Positions 31,036 to 42,297 of a stretch of 64,000 nt of DNA are shown one piece after another. A program made the translations under genes and the position numbers. The notes beneath the pieces were generated by a model. It searched no databases. It saw only the letters and a list, made by a program, of their open reading frames with translations, and was not told the origin of the DNA. The DNA lies in contig OX377206.1 of assembly GCA_947396885.1 (NCBI GenBank), positions 5,718,658-5,782,657 of the forward strand. Reading direction: 5' to 3'. Numbering within the stretch: position 1 is the first letter of the stretch; every line of letters begins with the position of its first letter. This DNA comes from Heligmosomoides polygyrus polygyrus. Taxonomy: Eukaryota > Nematoda > Chromadorea > Rhabditida > Heligmosomidae.

Positions 31036-32053
31036 TGGCTACTTATGTAATAAATAAATATGTTTGCAAATAAGTAAAACTCCCATTAGGTGGTTGCCTC
31101 AAAACTATGAGAGAACACGATGAGGATCGCCACCTGGTGCCTAGCACCAGAAAATCTGTTAGTACAGTGACAAATTGCCAGAATACGCCAATTAGCCACG
31201 TTCAGAAAAAAGCGCATTTCTTTCGATTTTTTATCGATGAATAATTGTGGTGAGACTTGTACACCATCCATCTGAACCTGTGCCCTGCATTCTCAGCTTC
31301 TTTTTCTACTCATTTTTGCTAAATGTGTTGTATGGGTCTTCTTTTTACTGTATTGTGAACAGGATCTAACATGCAGTAATAATGAAATAAATAAAAATAA
31401 ATGAATATTTAGTGGTTTACGAAACTCGTAACCTATGGAATTTATATTCCTCGAAAACAGAACTGTTCGTTTTTGAGGAAAATATTCAGTTTCGATTCCG
31501 CTGTTTTGATTTTCCGAGTAACTAATGAGTAAAAAATGATGTACGCGAACGACTTGAACTTTGACGTTCTTTAACTCATGTCTCTATCGCTTTTGGCAGT
31601 TATATTTTGCGAAAAGCTAAGACCACATGTTCAAGAATTTTTTTGCTCCCAAGAGCTTCAAAACTAAAACACTTTCCGTGGCCAGGTTCAGCCTTCGTTG
31701 GGTTTTGCTTTAGCTAGAGAAAAAACAGTTTTTTTCCAAAATTTTTTGAGGCAATTCTACTCCGAAAGCCGACTATTCTCTTTGTGTGATCGAATCATGA
31801 ACTTTTTCTGAAGAAAAAAAAGCTGCAAGAAAACGAAGTGGGTAGTGAAAAGGGTAGATGTTCACCATACTTGTTGGAATGCGCCTCGCATTCACAATCG
31901 AACAAGTTGTTTGAATGAAGGCATTGTACATAATAGATAAGACTCAGAAAGTGTAGTTAGTTCCAATTCTGCAGTTCTGTTTTTTTACTGCAGGCACTAA
32001 GTGTGTCTGTTCATACTTCGCGACGGGAGCAACAGCAGAGGTGGAAGGCTCCA
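31036..32053. other. AT-rich intergenic DNA
   Basis: 31290-31410 ends in an AAATAAATAAAAATAAATGA run preceded by a T-rich stretch, resembling a degraded LINE 3' end on the plus strand. Nothing coding seen. Confidence 0.3.
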
Positions 32054-32577
32054 GGACTTAACTCCAACGCGACGTCGCGCGCTAGTCGCGTGCGACGTCG
32101 CGGCGCTGAAACGCGGACGTGCGCTCGGTGACGCATGGTTAGCCGCGTAGCACGAAATATTCTCATTGTTTAAGCTCTCAGACCACATTTCTAGCAAGGA
32201 ACTTAAGACCCCACAGAATGTGGTAGGAAACCGTCTGCAGTAGGACAATTGATCCGAGAATGGGTGATAGCGACCTTTTTCCGTAGTATAACCATAATCA
32301 CGGGTAAAAATTGACCGAAGAAGTTGTAGTTGGCAAATACTGACACTAGAAACCATCCACATGACCAAGATTCCTGTATATACTGTCGCTGAGCGTCCTA
32401 TTGAAACCACATTCATATACAATCTCCAAGAAACGTTGAAATAAGGCAAAGGCGTGCCGCATGTCCCTGTAGGAAGCGTTTCTAGCCGTCGGAAGCATCG
32501 GACCGCGACAACTCGTCCAATTTTGTCGCGCACCACGCGCGACGCCAGGGGGGTTCGCGCGGCGTTGGAGTTATGTC
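32054..32577. mobile_element. TIR element, complete copy of the repeat at position 1
   Basis: The left GACTTAACTCCAACGCGACG and right (reverse) GACATAACTCCAACGCCGCG are inverted ends. 32302-32577 matches 1-277 closely. A minus-strand open frame of 179 codons spans it (31997-32536) but has no recognisable domain. Non-autonomous DNA transposon is the best guess. Confidence 0.6.
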
Positions 32578-32721
32578 AGCCCCCGGAGGCGAAAGCGACA
32601 GGGCGAAGGATACGTATCGATCAGTGCCGTGCCGCTGCCTGAGAAAAGTCGATAGGCATGCTTTGCTTTGCCGCTCCTGTCACTGCCGTCGCTTCCGTCG
32701 CGTAGTATGGATAGGCCCTAA

Positions 32722-32856
32722 GCCCCAATTTATACTTCTGCCGCCACGCAGCGCGGTGCCACGATGACAGTAGACATCTATTTTTCGCGCAGCCCGATCG
32801 ATATCTATTCCGGCCGGGGTTCCGCGCCGCGCAGCGGCTCAACTATAAACTAGGGC
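32722..32856. mobile_element. TTA/TAA-targeting MITE, GCCCYAGTTTATA type
   Basis: The ends GCCCCAATTTATACTTCTGC and reverse GCCCTAGTTTATAGTTGAGC are TIRs, flanked by TAA at 32719-32721 and 32857-32859. The interior TTTTTCGCGCAGCCCGATCG is shared with the copy at 44196. Confidence 0.8.
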
Positions 32857-32859
32857 TAA

Positions 32860-33714
32860 GGCGTGCCTTAAAAGAAGTCTTGCACACCATGAAAATCCGT
32901 AAACTCAATGGTCAGTAATAAGATACTGGGTATCCAGAATACTGACCATTCTGAAAAGCAAGTAGCTTAAAACTGAACTAGAAGGTCAAGGAATATAGGG
33001 GAAAAGGAGGAACAGGAAAGTAAGCATACACTGTGGAGCGAGAAGTTCCTGAATTTTTCTGACTCCAGTAGTTTTACTGTGTATAATCTCCAGAGGCGAA
33101 GAAAAAACGCCGAAACGCTACGCTAATCGGTTTTCTAGTGCTGAAGAAGACAGCCATCGGCAACGGTACTAAATCATCCGTGCCGGACAGTCAATCACTT
33201 ATCGTCCCCTAATATTTTATCTTTTTTTCTGCCTCCGATCTTCGGCTTCTTTTTCAGCGGCATCCAGCAAAAAGTCTGAGCGGCGGCGTCAGTTGCGTTT
33301 CTGAAATTTTACGACGGTACATACATATCAATTCGCGTCTCGCTCTTCGAGCTACTTATCGCATCCTTTGTTAAGAGTCTGACGGTCTGTTGGCCACGCG
33401 CCAGCCGCAATATGACCTCATCAATTTGTCGCAATTTGTATGTGTAAAGTGACCACAACACTTCGTTACATAGCTGAATCAACGCGCAACTGTTCACTAG
33501 TAGGCCGCCGCAGACCAACCCGCAATTGCGGAATCTATTTCGGAAACTTTTATTGAATCTAGCAGACATATTTCTCCTAGACGCTGCGAAATCGACATCT
33601 TCATTTTAAACCTTCTTCACTTTATGGCCAAATTCTTTTGTTGTGTTGCTGCTTATTAGAGCTCCAGTACGTGTATTATACTTGAAATTCCTATCTTATA
33701 TTTTGGTCATTCAT
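32860..33714. other. Intergenic, no firm gene
   Basis: A minus-strand frame at 33309-33569 (GLVCGGLLVNSCALIQLCNE) is coding-like but has no family or splice evidence. Confidence 0.25.
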
Positions 33715-33823
33715 ATATCATATATCATTCAAATCGCGTCCACTACATCCCGTAGAAGTACAATGCGTGGCGCATTCTAAGAGGGATTAAGTAACTCGGT
33801 CTTTCATCATTTATCCTTTTATC
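33715..33823 (+). mobile_element. SINE1 3' fragment
   Basis: ATTCAAATCGCGTCCACTAC, CCCGTAGAAGTACAATGCG, GGATTAAGTAACTCGG and TTTATCCTTTTATC are the SINE1 3' body and tail. A mariner begins just after the tail. Confidence 0.7.
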
Positions 33824-33825
33824 TA

Positions 33826-35087
33826 TTAGGTTGGAAAAAAGTCTCTTCACACTTCGAAATTTTTTTTACCCTTCCCCTTGTAAACGCACTAGCCAATGTT
33901 GATTGCTGATTTCGTAATCCTATCACACTTGTCTACCGTTCGCACGCAGACACAGGTTAAGACTCTTCTTGTAATTCGTTATCCATCCAATCTTCCGAAC
34001 TCAATGCCAGATCTACCTCATGGCCGTTTTCAGCACGGCATTCTTCAAGAATTCATTAAAGAATCCACAGCACGTCAGGCAGCAGACCAAATTAACCACA
34101 TATATGGCTTGGGATCTACTACTCATCGCGCCTGTTATGAGTGGTTCGGAAAGTCTTTAAAGGGAAATTATTCACTGAGGGCAAAGCATGGTCAGGAAGG
34201 CCAACTGGATTGGACGACAGTGAACTACACCATCTTCTTCGTACCGATAGTTGGCAGACGACACGTCAGCTGGCAGAGAAGCTCGAAGTGTCTCATAGGA
34301 TAGTGGGGATCCATCTGAAGAATCTTGGCTTTCATGGAAATTTGGAGCTTGGATTCCACATGCCCTGTCAGACACTCAGAAAGGTCGACGGCTCTCCATC
34401 GCTGCTTCTCTTCTGTCCAGATAAGGAAGAAAATCGTTTCTTCCGCGGATTGTGACAGGCGAAGGGTCCTGGGTTCTGTGTGCCAACTTCCGAGGAAAAG
34501 GCAATGGGTACAAAAGGGAGAGAGCCCTAAGTCTGATCTCTAGCCCAATGTTCACGAAAGGAAGATTCTCATGACTGTTTGGTCAGATGTCAGAGGAGTG
34601 ATTTACTGGAAAACTCTCAGAAGTGGAGAGACACTTACTGCTGTCACATACTGCGGCCAACTCCACAAAGTCGTCGCAACTCTCCAAGAAAACAGGCCGG
34701 AGACGTCAAAGGTGATGATCCTGCATGACAACGCAAAGCGACATGCTGCAAGACTCACAAGAGAAACAATAAAGAAGCTGGGCTGGGAGGTAATGCCACA
34801 TCCACCGTATAGCCCTGACCTCGGCCCTCCCGAATGCTATTTCTTCCACGCTCTCAAGCAAGAAATTGGAGAGAAATATTTTGAAACGGACGAGGACCTC
34901 AAAAATTGGATTCAGCGGTGATTCGACTTCAGAACTGCAGTCTTTTACGCGAGAGGAATTAGAAAAATTACCACGTCTTTGGAGAAGTGTAGTAGAACAA
35001 AATAGAGTTTATCTCAATTGATTTGACTTTGTAGTTGTGAAGTAATAAATCTTTGAAAAAAATGAAAAGACTTTTTTTCCAACCTAA
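33826..35087 (+). mobile_element. Mariner element with clean TIRs and TA duplication
   Basis: TTAGGTTGGAAAAAAGTCT at 33826 and its near-exact inverted partner (ACTTTTTTTCCAACCTAA, ending 35087) are bounded by TA on both sides (33824-33825 and 35088-35089). At 1262 bp it has the normal size of a mariner. The termini are well preserved but the transposase gene is frameshifted. Confidence 0.9.
33896..34921 (+). pseudogene. Mariner transposase, frameshifted
   Basis: Three frames carry successive parts. 33990-34190 reads QEFIKESTARQAADQINHIY (HTH region). 34141-34330 has WSGRPTGLDDSELHHLL and LAEKLEVSHRIVGIHLKNLG (second HTH). 34571-34921 has the catalytic C-terminal half (MTVWSDVRGVIYWKTL, then ILHDNAKRHAA and HPPYSPDLGPPECYFFHAL). 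The second Asp is in LHDN. The third position reads GPPECY instead of the usual xPxDYH, so Glu replaces the third Asp. The stretch with the first Asp (about 34395-34560) is scrambled by frameshifts. Transposes by cut-and-paste when intact; this copy cannot. Confidence 0.85.
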
Positions 35088-35089
35088 TA

Positions 35090-35457
35090 ATATCTTTTTC
35101 CGGAAGGTGGGCCGAATAGAAAGCCCGAAAAAATAAAGTCCTGAAAGGTTATTCCTTGCAGCGCTACAAAATTCGAACAAATCTACTTCGAAGTACATCC
35201 TCTCTCTTCGTCCTGGTCACATATGTAGTCGACTTGCACAATTCCCACGGTAAGGATTTAAAAAAAACCGCTGAAGGCGCCGCGGCAGTCGTGTCCTTTT
35301 TGTCCTTTCGCCATAAACGTTTCCGTTTTAATCCTTTTCTATAAATCTGCCTAGAAATAAGATCAATTAGAAAAGTGATATCCAGCGGTTTAAATAATTT
35401 TTACCTTCCGAAATTTTGGCACTTTTTTTGGAAGCTAGATGCGTCTTCGTTAATTTT
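35090..35457. other. Intergenic, nothing recognised
   Basis: No exon, RNA gene or named repeat that I can support. Confidence 0.3.
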
Positions 35458-35700
35458 ATATATTTATCTATCTATTCATGACAGTGACTAAGGCCACAAG
35501 TCAAAATACAATTATTAGAATAACATACCAACGAACTCAATCAAAACCAATATAATAAATACAACTGGAGGCACTCATTGTGTGGTACATAAAAGCAATT
35601 TCTTGAAACCACGCAAAGATAGACTTATGACTTCCTGATTTGCAAAAAAATTAATTAAAAAATGTGGTTTACATCCACTCAATTGCATCCTATGGACATC
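35458..35700 (-). mobile_element. 5'-truncated LINE 3' end
   Basis: TTTATATATTTATCTATCTA (degraded tail) is followed by CATGACAGTGACTAAGGCCA and a segment of about 220 bp that matches 55113-55335 (GGAGGCACTCATTGTGTGG against GAAGGCACTCATCGTAC). A tandem tail plus a shared untranslated segment is what dead-on-arrival LINE insertions look like. Not the same family as the CR1 at 1851. Confidence 0.5.
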
Positions 35701-35920
35701 TGTACTTTGGAAAAATGAATGCAAAATTTTTGGTGAAAAAATGTTTAAACTGTTGGATAGCTCTTGGAAAGAGTTATGACAAAAGGACAAAAAAAAGCGA
35801 CTACTGCGCCTTCTGAGGCTTTTTTCAATTTTTTTGGTAGGTATTGTTTCAGAGTCTACCAATGCTTTGATCAAAACCGTTGATCAATAGCTTCGCTTTC
35901 CAGGAGCCTTACCTTGAAAC

Positions 35921-36710
35921 TTAGTTAGGTTTAATTACCCAAGTTTGCGACTGTGAAGGTGAACTTGTCGAAAGATTAGTGAATGAAGCTTGTACAATCT
36001 CAGATCTTAGTTCAACGAACGAGTAAACGCTTTTTTGTGAAATTCTACTCATCTGTTTGCCTAGATGCATGTTGTCGCATGCACCTCGAATTGATTTTAG
36101 GTTCGGTCTCACTCAAGCCAACAAGGCATCGCTTCGGTGAGAGTACACAAAAATGGGACTTGTCTGGAATGATTAGTGCACTGGGTTTTTTTAACAACTC
36201 GAAATCGTAGCTGTTTTACTGTTCACATAAAGGCCAATGACAAATGCCTTTACGATGTTTTGAAAAAGAGGAATGTGTGGCTTATGCCAAATAGGTTAAT
36301 TTGTCCATCCTTCTTTACTTTATCCTTGCTTTCCTTATTTTTTCAAACGATGTTGTTGTGATCATATGCAGTAGAGCAGAAATTGTTTAAGTAGAACTTA
36401 TGGTACCTTAGAGGAAACATATTATGTATGAACATCATGATCCTTCCTCACTTTAAATTGTTGTCCTGGTATTCAAGTCCAGCAACCTATCACCACGCCC
36501 TGTTTGTTTGTTTTTTTAGCTAAAAAATTGAGAAAAAAATCTCCAATTCCTGACTCCTTAGGTAAATTCAAGAATCGTTTATTCAGGTTTTTCTCTAAAA
36601 TGAAATTTGAAATTTTAGTTAGGTTTAATTACCCAAGTTTGCGGCTGTGAAGAAGGCGAACTCGTTGAAAAATTAGTGACTGAATCTTGTACAATCTTAG
36701 GTAAATTCAA
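35921..36710. repeat. Direct repeat pair at 35921-36005 and 36610-36705
   Basis: Both copies read TTAGTTAGGTTTAATTACCC, AAGTTTGCG.CTGTGAAG, then GAA.TTGTACAATCT. The GGTTTAATTACCCAAG core recurs at 42870 and 47030. The intervening DNA is AT-rich and unassigned. Confidence 0.55.
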
Positions 36711-37334
36711 GGATCGTTTATAATATTTAGGCATTCTCGAAACACTAAAATGCATACCCTGTGAGTGTAGGAATTTTTCAAATCTACGCTCAATCGATCT
36801 TTCTTCTTGTTCATCACGTTCTCCTTTGAAGCTGATTTTTTTGTTGACATTTATTTTAGTATTCTTCACGAGTTGTTTATGTTTCGCGTGAATTTCACGC
36901 ATAAACAAATGAATCAACAAATAATATAAAGATGATGAACTTGCAGCAGGAAGTTGTTTAGAGGTCTTAAAATCGCTCTTGTTGCTTCAACTGGTGTAAC
37001 CTTTAATGCGCCTAATGAGAAGTGTCAGATGTACGTCCGCCGTCAACAAGTTTTGTAGCCATTAAGAAGGACACAACTCTTCGGAATGCCAGCAAGCACA
37101 TAACGATCTATTATGGACTGCACATCGCGGTGCTGCTACAGCTTTGCATTCATTTGAAGCCTTGTGAAGGCTTTGAACCAGTTCAGCGTCGTCGTCTAGG
37201 TCTTCAGGGAAACCTTTACATTTGTTCCCCTATTCCAACGATCCTCCATATATGGATTCTTTTCAGAGTTGCTGAAAGAGAATAAAAATCTGCGCAGTAG
37301 TAGCTACAACTTGCTATCATTCTTACTATTGCTT
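36711..37334. other. AT-rich DNA, nothing recognised
   Basis: A plus frame at 37022-37285 has no recognisable domain. Confidence 0.3.
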
Positions 37335-37590
37335 ATTTACTTTATTTATTTCTATTTATTTTCATTATTTGTTCTTTATTTCTTTTCTTCGTTATATTCC
37401 TTTATTTTTTATCATGTCTTATGATTGAAGTCATTTTCTTTAAGCCTCATTTGGCTGGTACTAAGGTTGCAACCTGTTATGAAGATGTTTCATTGCGATC
37501 AAAGCTCTAGCGCCAGGCGGGACTCGAACCTGCACCTCCTGCTGATCGGGCGGAAGTGCTTTCGCCATTACACCACACCGGCACTGTTTG
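37335..37590 (-). mobile_element. SINE2 copy (tRNA-like head, TTTA-rich tail)
   Basis: Reverse strand: head GCCGGTGTGGTGTAATGGCG and GCAGGTTCGAGTCCCGCC (B box) at about 37583-37511, then TAGAGCTTTGATCGCAATGA and the body to a TTTATT-rich tail at 37335-37430. Same order as the copies at 54725, 55005 and 55520. Confidence 0.7.
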
Positions 37591-37618
37591 ATCGAACGCA
37601 AAATCAACAGATGTCTTA

Positions 37619-37739
37619 CGCCCCGTTTATACTTCCGACACCGAGCGACGCGATGACATGTATAGTGGCCAAATTGATCGATCAATATGACCACAACACG
37701 TGGCGTCGCGTCGCTCGGCGTCGAAGTGTAAACGGACCT
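37619..37739. mobile_element. TTA-targeting MITE
   Basis: CGCCCCGTTTATACTTCCGA and its inverted end TCGAAGTGTAAACGG, preceded by TTA (37616-37618) and followed by TTA (37740-37742). Near-palindromic, with CCAAATTGATCGATCAATAT at its centre. Confidence 0.75.
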
Positions 37740-37817
37740 TTATGTCTTATGTCTACCTGGATTGCTATGTGGCGTTTTTCAATGGATAATAATCTGTTAC
37801 AACACGGTCGCGATTGA

Positions 37818-38097
37818 TTTGAAGGATAAGGGGCAGCGTTACTCAATCATTTTAGGATGAGCCACGCATTCTACTTCTACGGGATGTTTGAATACGTATT
37901 TGGCCTTACAATGTCTTGCGGTGACCAGCCGATGAGCAAGTCAGCGCGTTTTCCTTCCCAGATAAGTCTGGTACCCATTCAACGGCCCCGGAGGGATGGA
38001 AGTCTTAGTTTTCCTGGGCAGGAGACCCGAACCAAGATCCAGATATCGGGTGCACGCGACAGCAGGCAGCTCCTTCGAGTGCGCCACCGGCGCCCAA
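37818..38097 (-). mobile_element. SINE1 copy, nearly complete
   Basis: Tail (GAAGGATAAGGGGCAGCGTT, ACTCAATCATTTTAGGATG), body (TGACCAGCCGATGAGCAAGT) and head (GACCCGAACCAAGATCC) in reverse order. A short piece of body after GGGATG is deleted. Confidence 0.75.
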
Positions 38098-38529
38098 CCT
38101 AAGGAATAGGCATACCTCTGAAACGAAATTCAGCATCCTCTTTGTCAAAATGAGCGTTTTCCATGTTAAACAAGATCTAATAAACTAGATCTTTAAGGAG
38201 GTCAAAATGCTTGTCTCAGGAGAATTTACCGATAGTTTCTGAAAAAGTTGTCGCCGCGTGCACCTGGTCATCTGTTTGAAAAACCACGTTGTATCGTTTG
38301 AAAAAAAAAATAAAAATTAATCAAAATTGGTGAAATCGCTAAAAATAAGTCGTCTTAGAGCATCTTGACCGTAAATTACAACCTTCATAAGTCTCATTTT
38401 TCAGTCTCAATTTATAAATTCCTTTCAACTCATTCTGATTTCTGTTTACTGGTCCTTTATTCAGTGCTGTTCTATTTCGCTTTCTATTTATAGTTCCGTT
38501 TCTAAAACATGTGTCTACTGCCCAATCAA
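38098..38529. other. AT-rich DNA, nothing recognised
   Basis: No exon, RNA gene or named repeat that I can support. Confidence 0.3.
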
Positions 38530-38822
38530 TGATCTATCACCTGTATCACCTGCCGTCCCGCTCATCGAAGCAGGCGCCAGGCAGCGTCTCCATTCGTCCT
38601 TGTCGTGTGCCAGAGTGGTTCAATGCGTCCTCGAGAGCGTCATTTCGTTCCTTCAGCGCTTTCACGAAGAAGTCCGACCAACGCGTTGGTGGGTGTTCTG
38701 GCATACTCTTGACATCCCGCGGAGTTCTAGTCGGTGTGACTGCTCTCGTCTGCAAAGCGCATTACGTCGCCGGCCCACCTAATTTTCGACGACATGACCC
38801 AGCGTCTCTGATTTTTCAGAAA
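38530..38822 (-). mobile_element. 5'-truncated RTE fragment
   Basis: Reverse complement of the last 280 or so bases of the 12804-16220 element, including the codons for [15 protein letters not shown] (here [14 protein letters not shown]). Its 3' end carries two GGTGATA-type tail units (plus strand CTATCACCTGTATCACCTG). Several internal deletions. Confidence 0.8.
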
Positions 38823-39029
38823 GTATAAAAACATTTGATCAGAGGTCAAGATTATTTATACTTTTTGAAAAAAAATTATTGCCCTGCACTTCTTCAAACC
38901 GTTTAAAAAATCTGGTGTTATCGGTTTAGAAAATTAAAAAATTGGTCAAATCGTTTTTAAATTTAATAAAATATCAGTTCTTAGAACCCCAGTCTTCCCT
39001 CTTAATATAAAATTTTAAATATACTATTT

Positions 39030-39362
39030 CGTGGAATTTCTATTCGTTGTAGCCTCAGATCAGCGCCGTCGAGATGAGCTGGCCGAAAGTGCAGGTCGAT
39101 GTTGCGGTCGAGATCTGCTTGCTACATGCCCCCGCCCCCGAGCTGCCTCAGATCCGACCCGACCCGCATCAGTAGCCGCAGCATCTCGTGCTCCTCCTCG
39201 TACTCGTCGCGGTCGTCATGTCATGTTGGCAGATTTTCCGCTGTCACCGCTTCCGGGTGAGCCGGCTGGCCCGAGATCCTCTTTGTGGCCGAGGACATCA
39301 ATCGCACGTCGAGATCGAGGGCTTCACTGATATGACAGCGCCTCATCTCGTCGCCGAATAAA
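39030..39362. other. GC-rich unassigned segment
   Basis: Sharply richer in GC than its AT-rich surroundings. Plus-strand frames are open in part (after a TTGTAG acceptor-like site near 39050) and could be exon sequence, but no frame or product can be chosen. Confidence 0.25.
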
Positions 39363-39494
39363 TTAGCGTTCACTGTTTCGGTCGGCCACGAAGCCGCCAA
39401 CAACCATCGCCCAGCGCTTCCAGTCAGAAGGCTTGTAGATGCCCTCGCCTCGATATTTCGCTAGCATAGAAGATCCTTTCGGTTTTCGAGTCAT
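39363..39494 (-). CDS. Candidate small protein or first exon, 43 aa
   Basis: ATG at 39494 opens a frame reading MTRKPKGSSMLAKYRGEGIY, then KPSDWKRWAMVVGGFVADRN, to TAA at 39363-39365. Basic N-terminus, aromatic centre and a short hydrophobic stretch give it a coding look, with a GC content above the flanks. GAAACAG just before the ATG could be an acceptor. A MITE starts about 20 bp upstream (39516). I recognise no family; it may be a remnant. Confidence 0.3.
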   Translation of the reverse strand: MTRKPKGSSMLAKYRGEGIYKPSDWKRWAMVVGGFVADRNSER

Positions 39495-39515
39495 TTTCTG
39501 TTTCAACCAGTTTTT

Positions 39516-39587
39516 GTTTCATCTACTCGGAGACTCGCTTTCGACGGGCCAAATTGCCACTTGCTATTGGGATGAGAACCTGTTCCT

Positions 39588-39630
<43 letters not shown>

Positions 39631-39937
39631 TGTATATACATGCATGTACATAGTATATACCTACTTATGTATGTTTACACATATCTATGTACGTACGAGC
39701 TGGATATACGTGGATATATGCCTGCGCAAACCACCTGCAACACTCTAGCAACAGGAGCCGACCCTTAAACCCAATGGTATACTTCCACAAGAGCGCCAAC
39801 GGACGGCAGGGAATCGCGCCGGGACCCAACGCCTGCCTAATCAGCGCAGCCCGCCGCACACACTGCAACAGGTTCTCACCCCAATAGCAAGTGGTTCTTT
39901 GGCCCGTTGAAAGCGAGTATCCGAGTATCTATGAAAC
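39516..39937. mobile_element. Non-autonomous DNA element with long TIRs (copy 2)
   Basis: Left arm GTTTCATCTACTCGGAGACT then CGCTTTCGACGGGCC, and CCACTTGCTATTGGGATGAG; the right arm is its reverse (to ATGAAAC at 39937), giving TIRs of about 70 bp. The interior has a (TA)n run at 39591-39627 and the TAGCAACAGGAGCCGACCCT motif shared with copy 1 at 7734. Confidence 0.8.
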
Positions 39938-40968
39938 TAGTGTGATGCCTAATGCATGAGCAATTTATGCCTCACTGATTCCACCAGTTTACAAAACTTT
40001 CTTCCTTTGAGGCAATAGAGAAGTTACCTGACGTTCTGTAGCCCTTAGAATAATCCAGAAGCACTAGGCGAGCGAATTTTCTGTTTTTTATTCAGAAGTT
40101 ACATTTATTAACAAAATAGGATAGAAAGAAGGGTAGACACGATCACTTGCATGCACAGAAGTCAACATCATGAAGACGAAACACCGAAAATATTGACCAT
40201 CTCTCTAATATTGCTCAAAGATTTCTGTAAAATTCGAAAAAATGACAAATCGGCAGGAACTAAGATAGATTAGGCTCAGCGAATTTGTTGATTGTTTGAG
40301 AAACTAATGCTAATTGCTTTGCTTTGCTTTAGTGCTTCTAAGAGTTTCAGTCGACTAAGGAACGTCTTCTTCCTTGTTCTTTTTCTCTTCGTTGGGCGCG
40401 TTTCATTCTTTCATTCCTCAAGTTACCCCTTGAAAGGGTTTAAAACATGGATGAATGGCGCAGTCTTAAAAGAAAACCTATTCTCGACCCTTTTCATTAT
40501 TCTTCTTCTATTCAACTTCCAACTTCACTTTTGGATATTTTCATTCCTTTCCCTATGACGATTGACTGTCGGCGCAGAATAACTCGTTGTAGAACAATAG
40601 AAATACAATAAACAAAAACAAAACAATAGAATAGAAAAACAATAGAGTTTCGTAGGATTAAAATTCTTCTCGAAAATTTTATTGCTATTTTGGCCTCAAA
40701 ATATGAATTTATTTGTGAATGGATAAATGTGAAAGTGTAGATTCATGCAAAAATGTAACTTTTTCAATTGAAATAGGTCGACTTTGCCATATTACCTACC
40801 ACTCTCAGAAATAAAGGAGCACAAGAGAAAAGCATAATGATTATTGAACTTAGGAACTTCTTAATGCTTTGCACAACAGCAAAAATACAGATTAACCTAC
40901 ATAGATGTGAAAATATTAATATTTCTGCTTTGAGCGATCGCTAAATGAAATGTGTTGTATACGTCATA
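39938..40968. other. AT-rich intergenic DNA
   Basis: A hydrophobic plus frame (40292-40558) is probably chance in T-rich DNA. Nothing else seen. Confidence 0.3.
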
Positions 40969-41800
40969 TTAGGGTGGGCCAAAAGTAATGAGACTTTCCA
41001 TGCTGTGCCCATATATGTTGTGACTGGAGTCCGGTTTCGTGCTTCTCGTATTTGTGCGTTTGTTTGCTACTTCTGGAGGCCCACTTGAGAATTGACCACG
41101 TTCGCCCTTTCCTGAAGCATGTCAAAACCCGTCGGTCTCATGCCGAAACCCCAGTCCGACGAGTCGACCTGTGTTGTGCAAATCTCGCCCAATTCCCAAT
41201 CCCGAGCAGCCTGGACTCAATATTCACGCAAGATGAGAAGTACGTCTTCTACCTTAACCCTGCCAAGCAGCCAGTCTGGGTGAGGCCTTGCGACCTGCGT
41301 TCGGCGGGATGTTCACGGCGAGAAGCACCCTCAGAGGTTTGTTTTTACCATGGTGAACGAAATAGAAGAGATGGGCCGACGACTCGCTCTTATTCATTCG
41401 CAGCGCTTCAAGAAGGTTCTCCTTTTCGACAACGCCGCATCCCATCGGGAACAAGTAACCACGGATAAGCTTGGCCAGCTGGGCTACGTTCACATGCCTC
41501 ACCCTCCGTATTCGCCGGACATCTCTCCATGCGACTACCACTACTTCTTGAGCCTACAGGAATTCCTGGTCGGAAGGGACACAAGAACCCAAGCAGTCCT
41601 TGACAACTATATCGAGCAGTTGATCAACACCAGGCCCAAGCAGTTCTGGAAGGATGGGATCAGGAAGTTGGCTGAGCGATGGCAGCAAGGTCGTTGACCT
41701 CAATGGCGATTACATTCCTCAGCACCGTCGAGTTGTAATTGAGTTATAAAGAGATAAAGAAATTTGTTGAATTTTTCTCATCACTTTTGTCCCACCCTAA
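40969..41800 (+). mobile_element. Mariner element, internally deleted, intact termini
   Basis: TTAGGGTGGGCCAAAAGT at 40969 and the inverted ACTTTTGTCCCACCCTAA ending 41800 differ by one base and are flanked by TA (40967-40968 and 41801-41802). At 832 bp it is about two thirds of a normal mariner. Confidence 0.9.
41180..41697 (+). pseudogene. Mariner transposase remnant
   Basis: 41227-41280 reads QDEKYVFYLNPAKQPVW (first Asp). After frameshifts and a deletion, 41350-41697 encodes the C-terminal half: LLFDNAASHRE (second Asp), HPPYSPDISPCDYHYF (third Asp), then FWKDGIRKLAERWQQ and a stop. The DD34D spacing is kept. Most of the N-terminal DNA-binding domain and the region between the first and second Asp are missing. 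Confidence 0.85.
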
Positions 41801-41898
41801 TACAATGGCAGGTTATGGTCAAAACTCTGGACCTAGCCGAGATTTAATAATTGGCTTCAGAAAAAGATAGAACTTCTTACATTTACTTTTATTCTGTA

Positions 41899-42198
41899 TC
41901 TAATAAAGGATACAGGATAAAGGACATCGTTACTCAATCCCTTTTGGGATGCGCCACGCATTCTACTTCTACAAGATGTCGTGGAGGCGATTTGAATACG
42001 CAATTTGGTCACACAATGACTTGTGGTGGCTATGAACAAGTCAGCGTTTTATCCTTCCCAGACAACTCTAGTACCAATTCACCGATCCCGGAGGGATGGA
42101 AGGTTTGGTTAGCCTGGGCGGGAAAAATCCGACCCAGGAACCTGGTATCGGGTACACGCGACAGTCGGCACCTACTCCGGCTGCGTTACACGTGCCAT
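41899..42198 (-). mobile_element. SINE1 copy, complete
   Basis: Reverse SINE1: tail ATAAAGGATACAGGATAAAG, TTACTCAATCCCTTTTGGGA, body CTAGTACCAATTCACCGATC, head AATCCGACCCAGGAACCTGG and TGCGTTACACGTGCC. Confidence 0.85.
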
Positions 42199-42297
42199 TG
42201 AAAGACGAAAACTACAAATATTATTTTATTATTATTCTTACATTATTAATCATCATTATTATTTTTCTTAGATTATTATTATTATATTCTTTTTGTT

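Noticed and set aside
31997..32536. 179-codon minus-strand ORF as a host gene
   Set aside because: It lies across a repeated TIR element (the other copy is at the window start) and has no recognisable domain.
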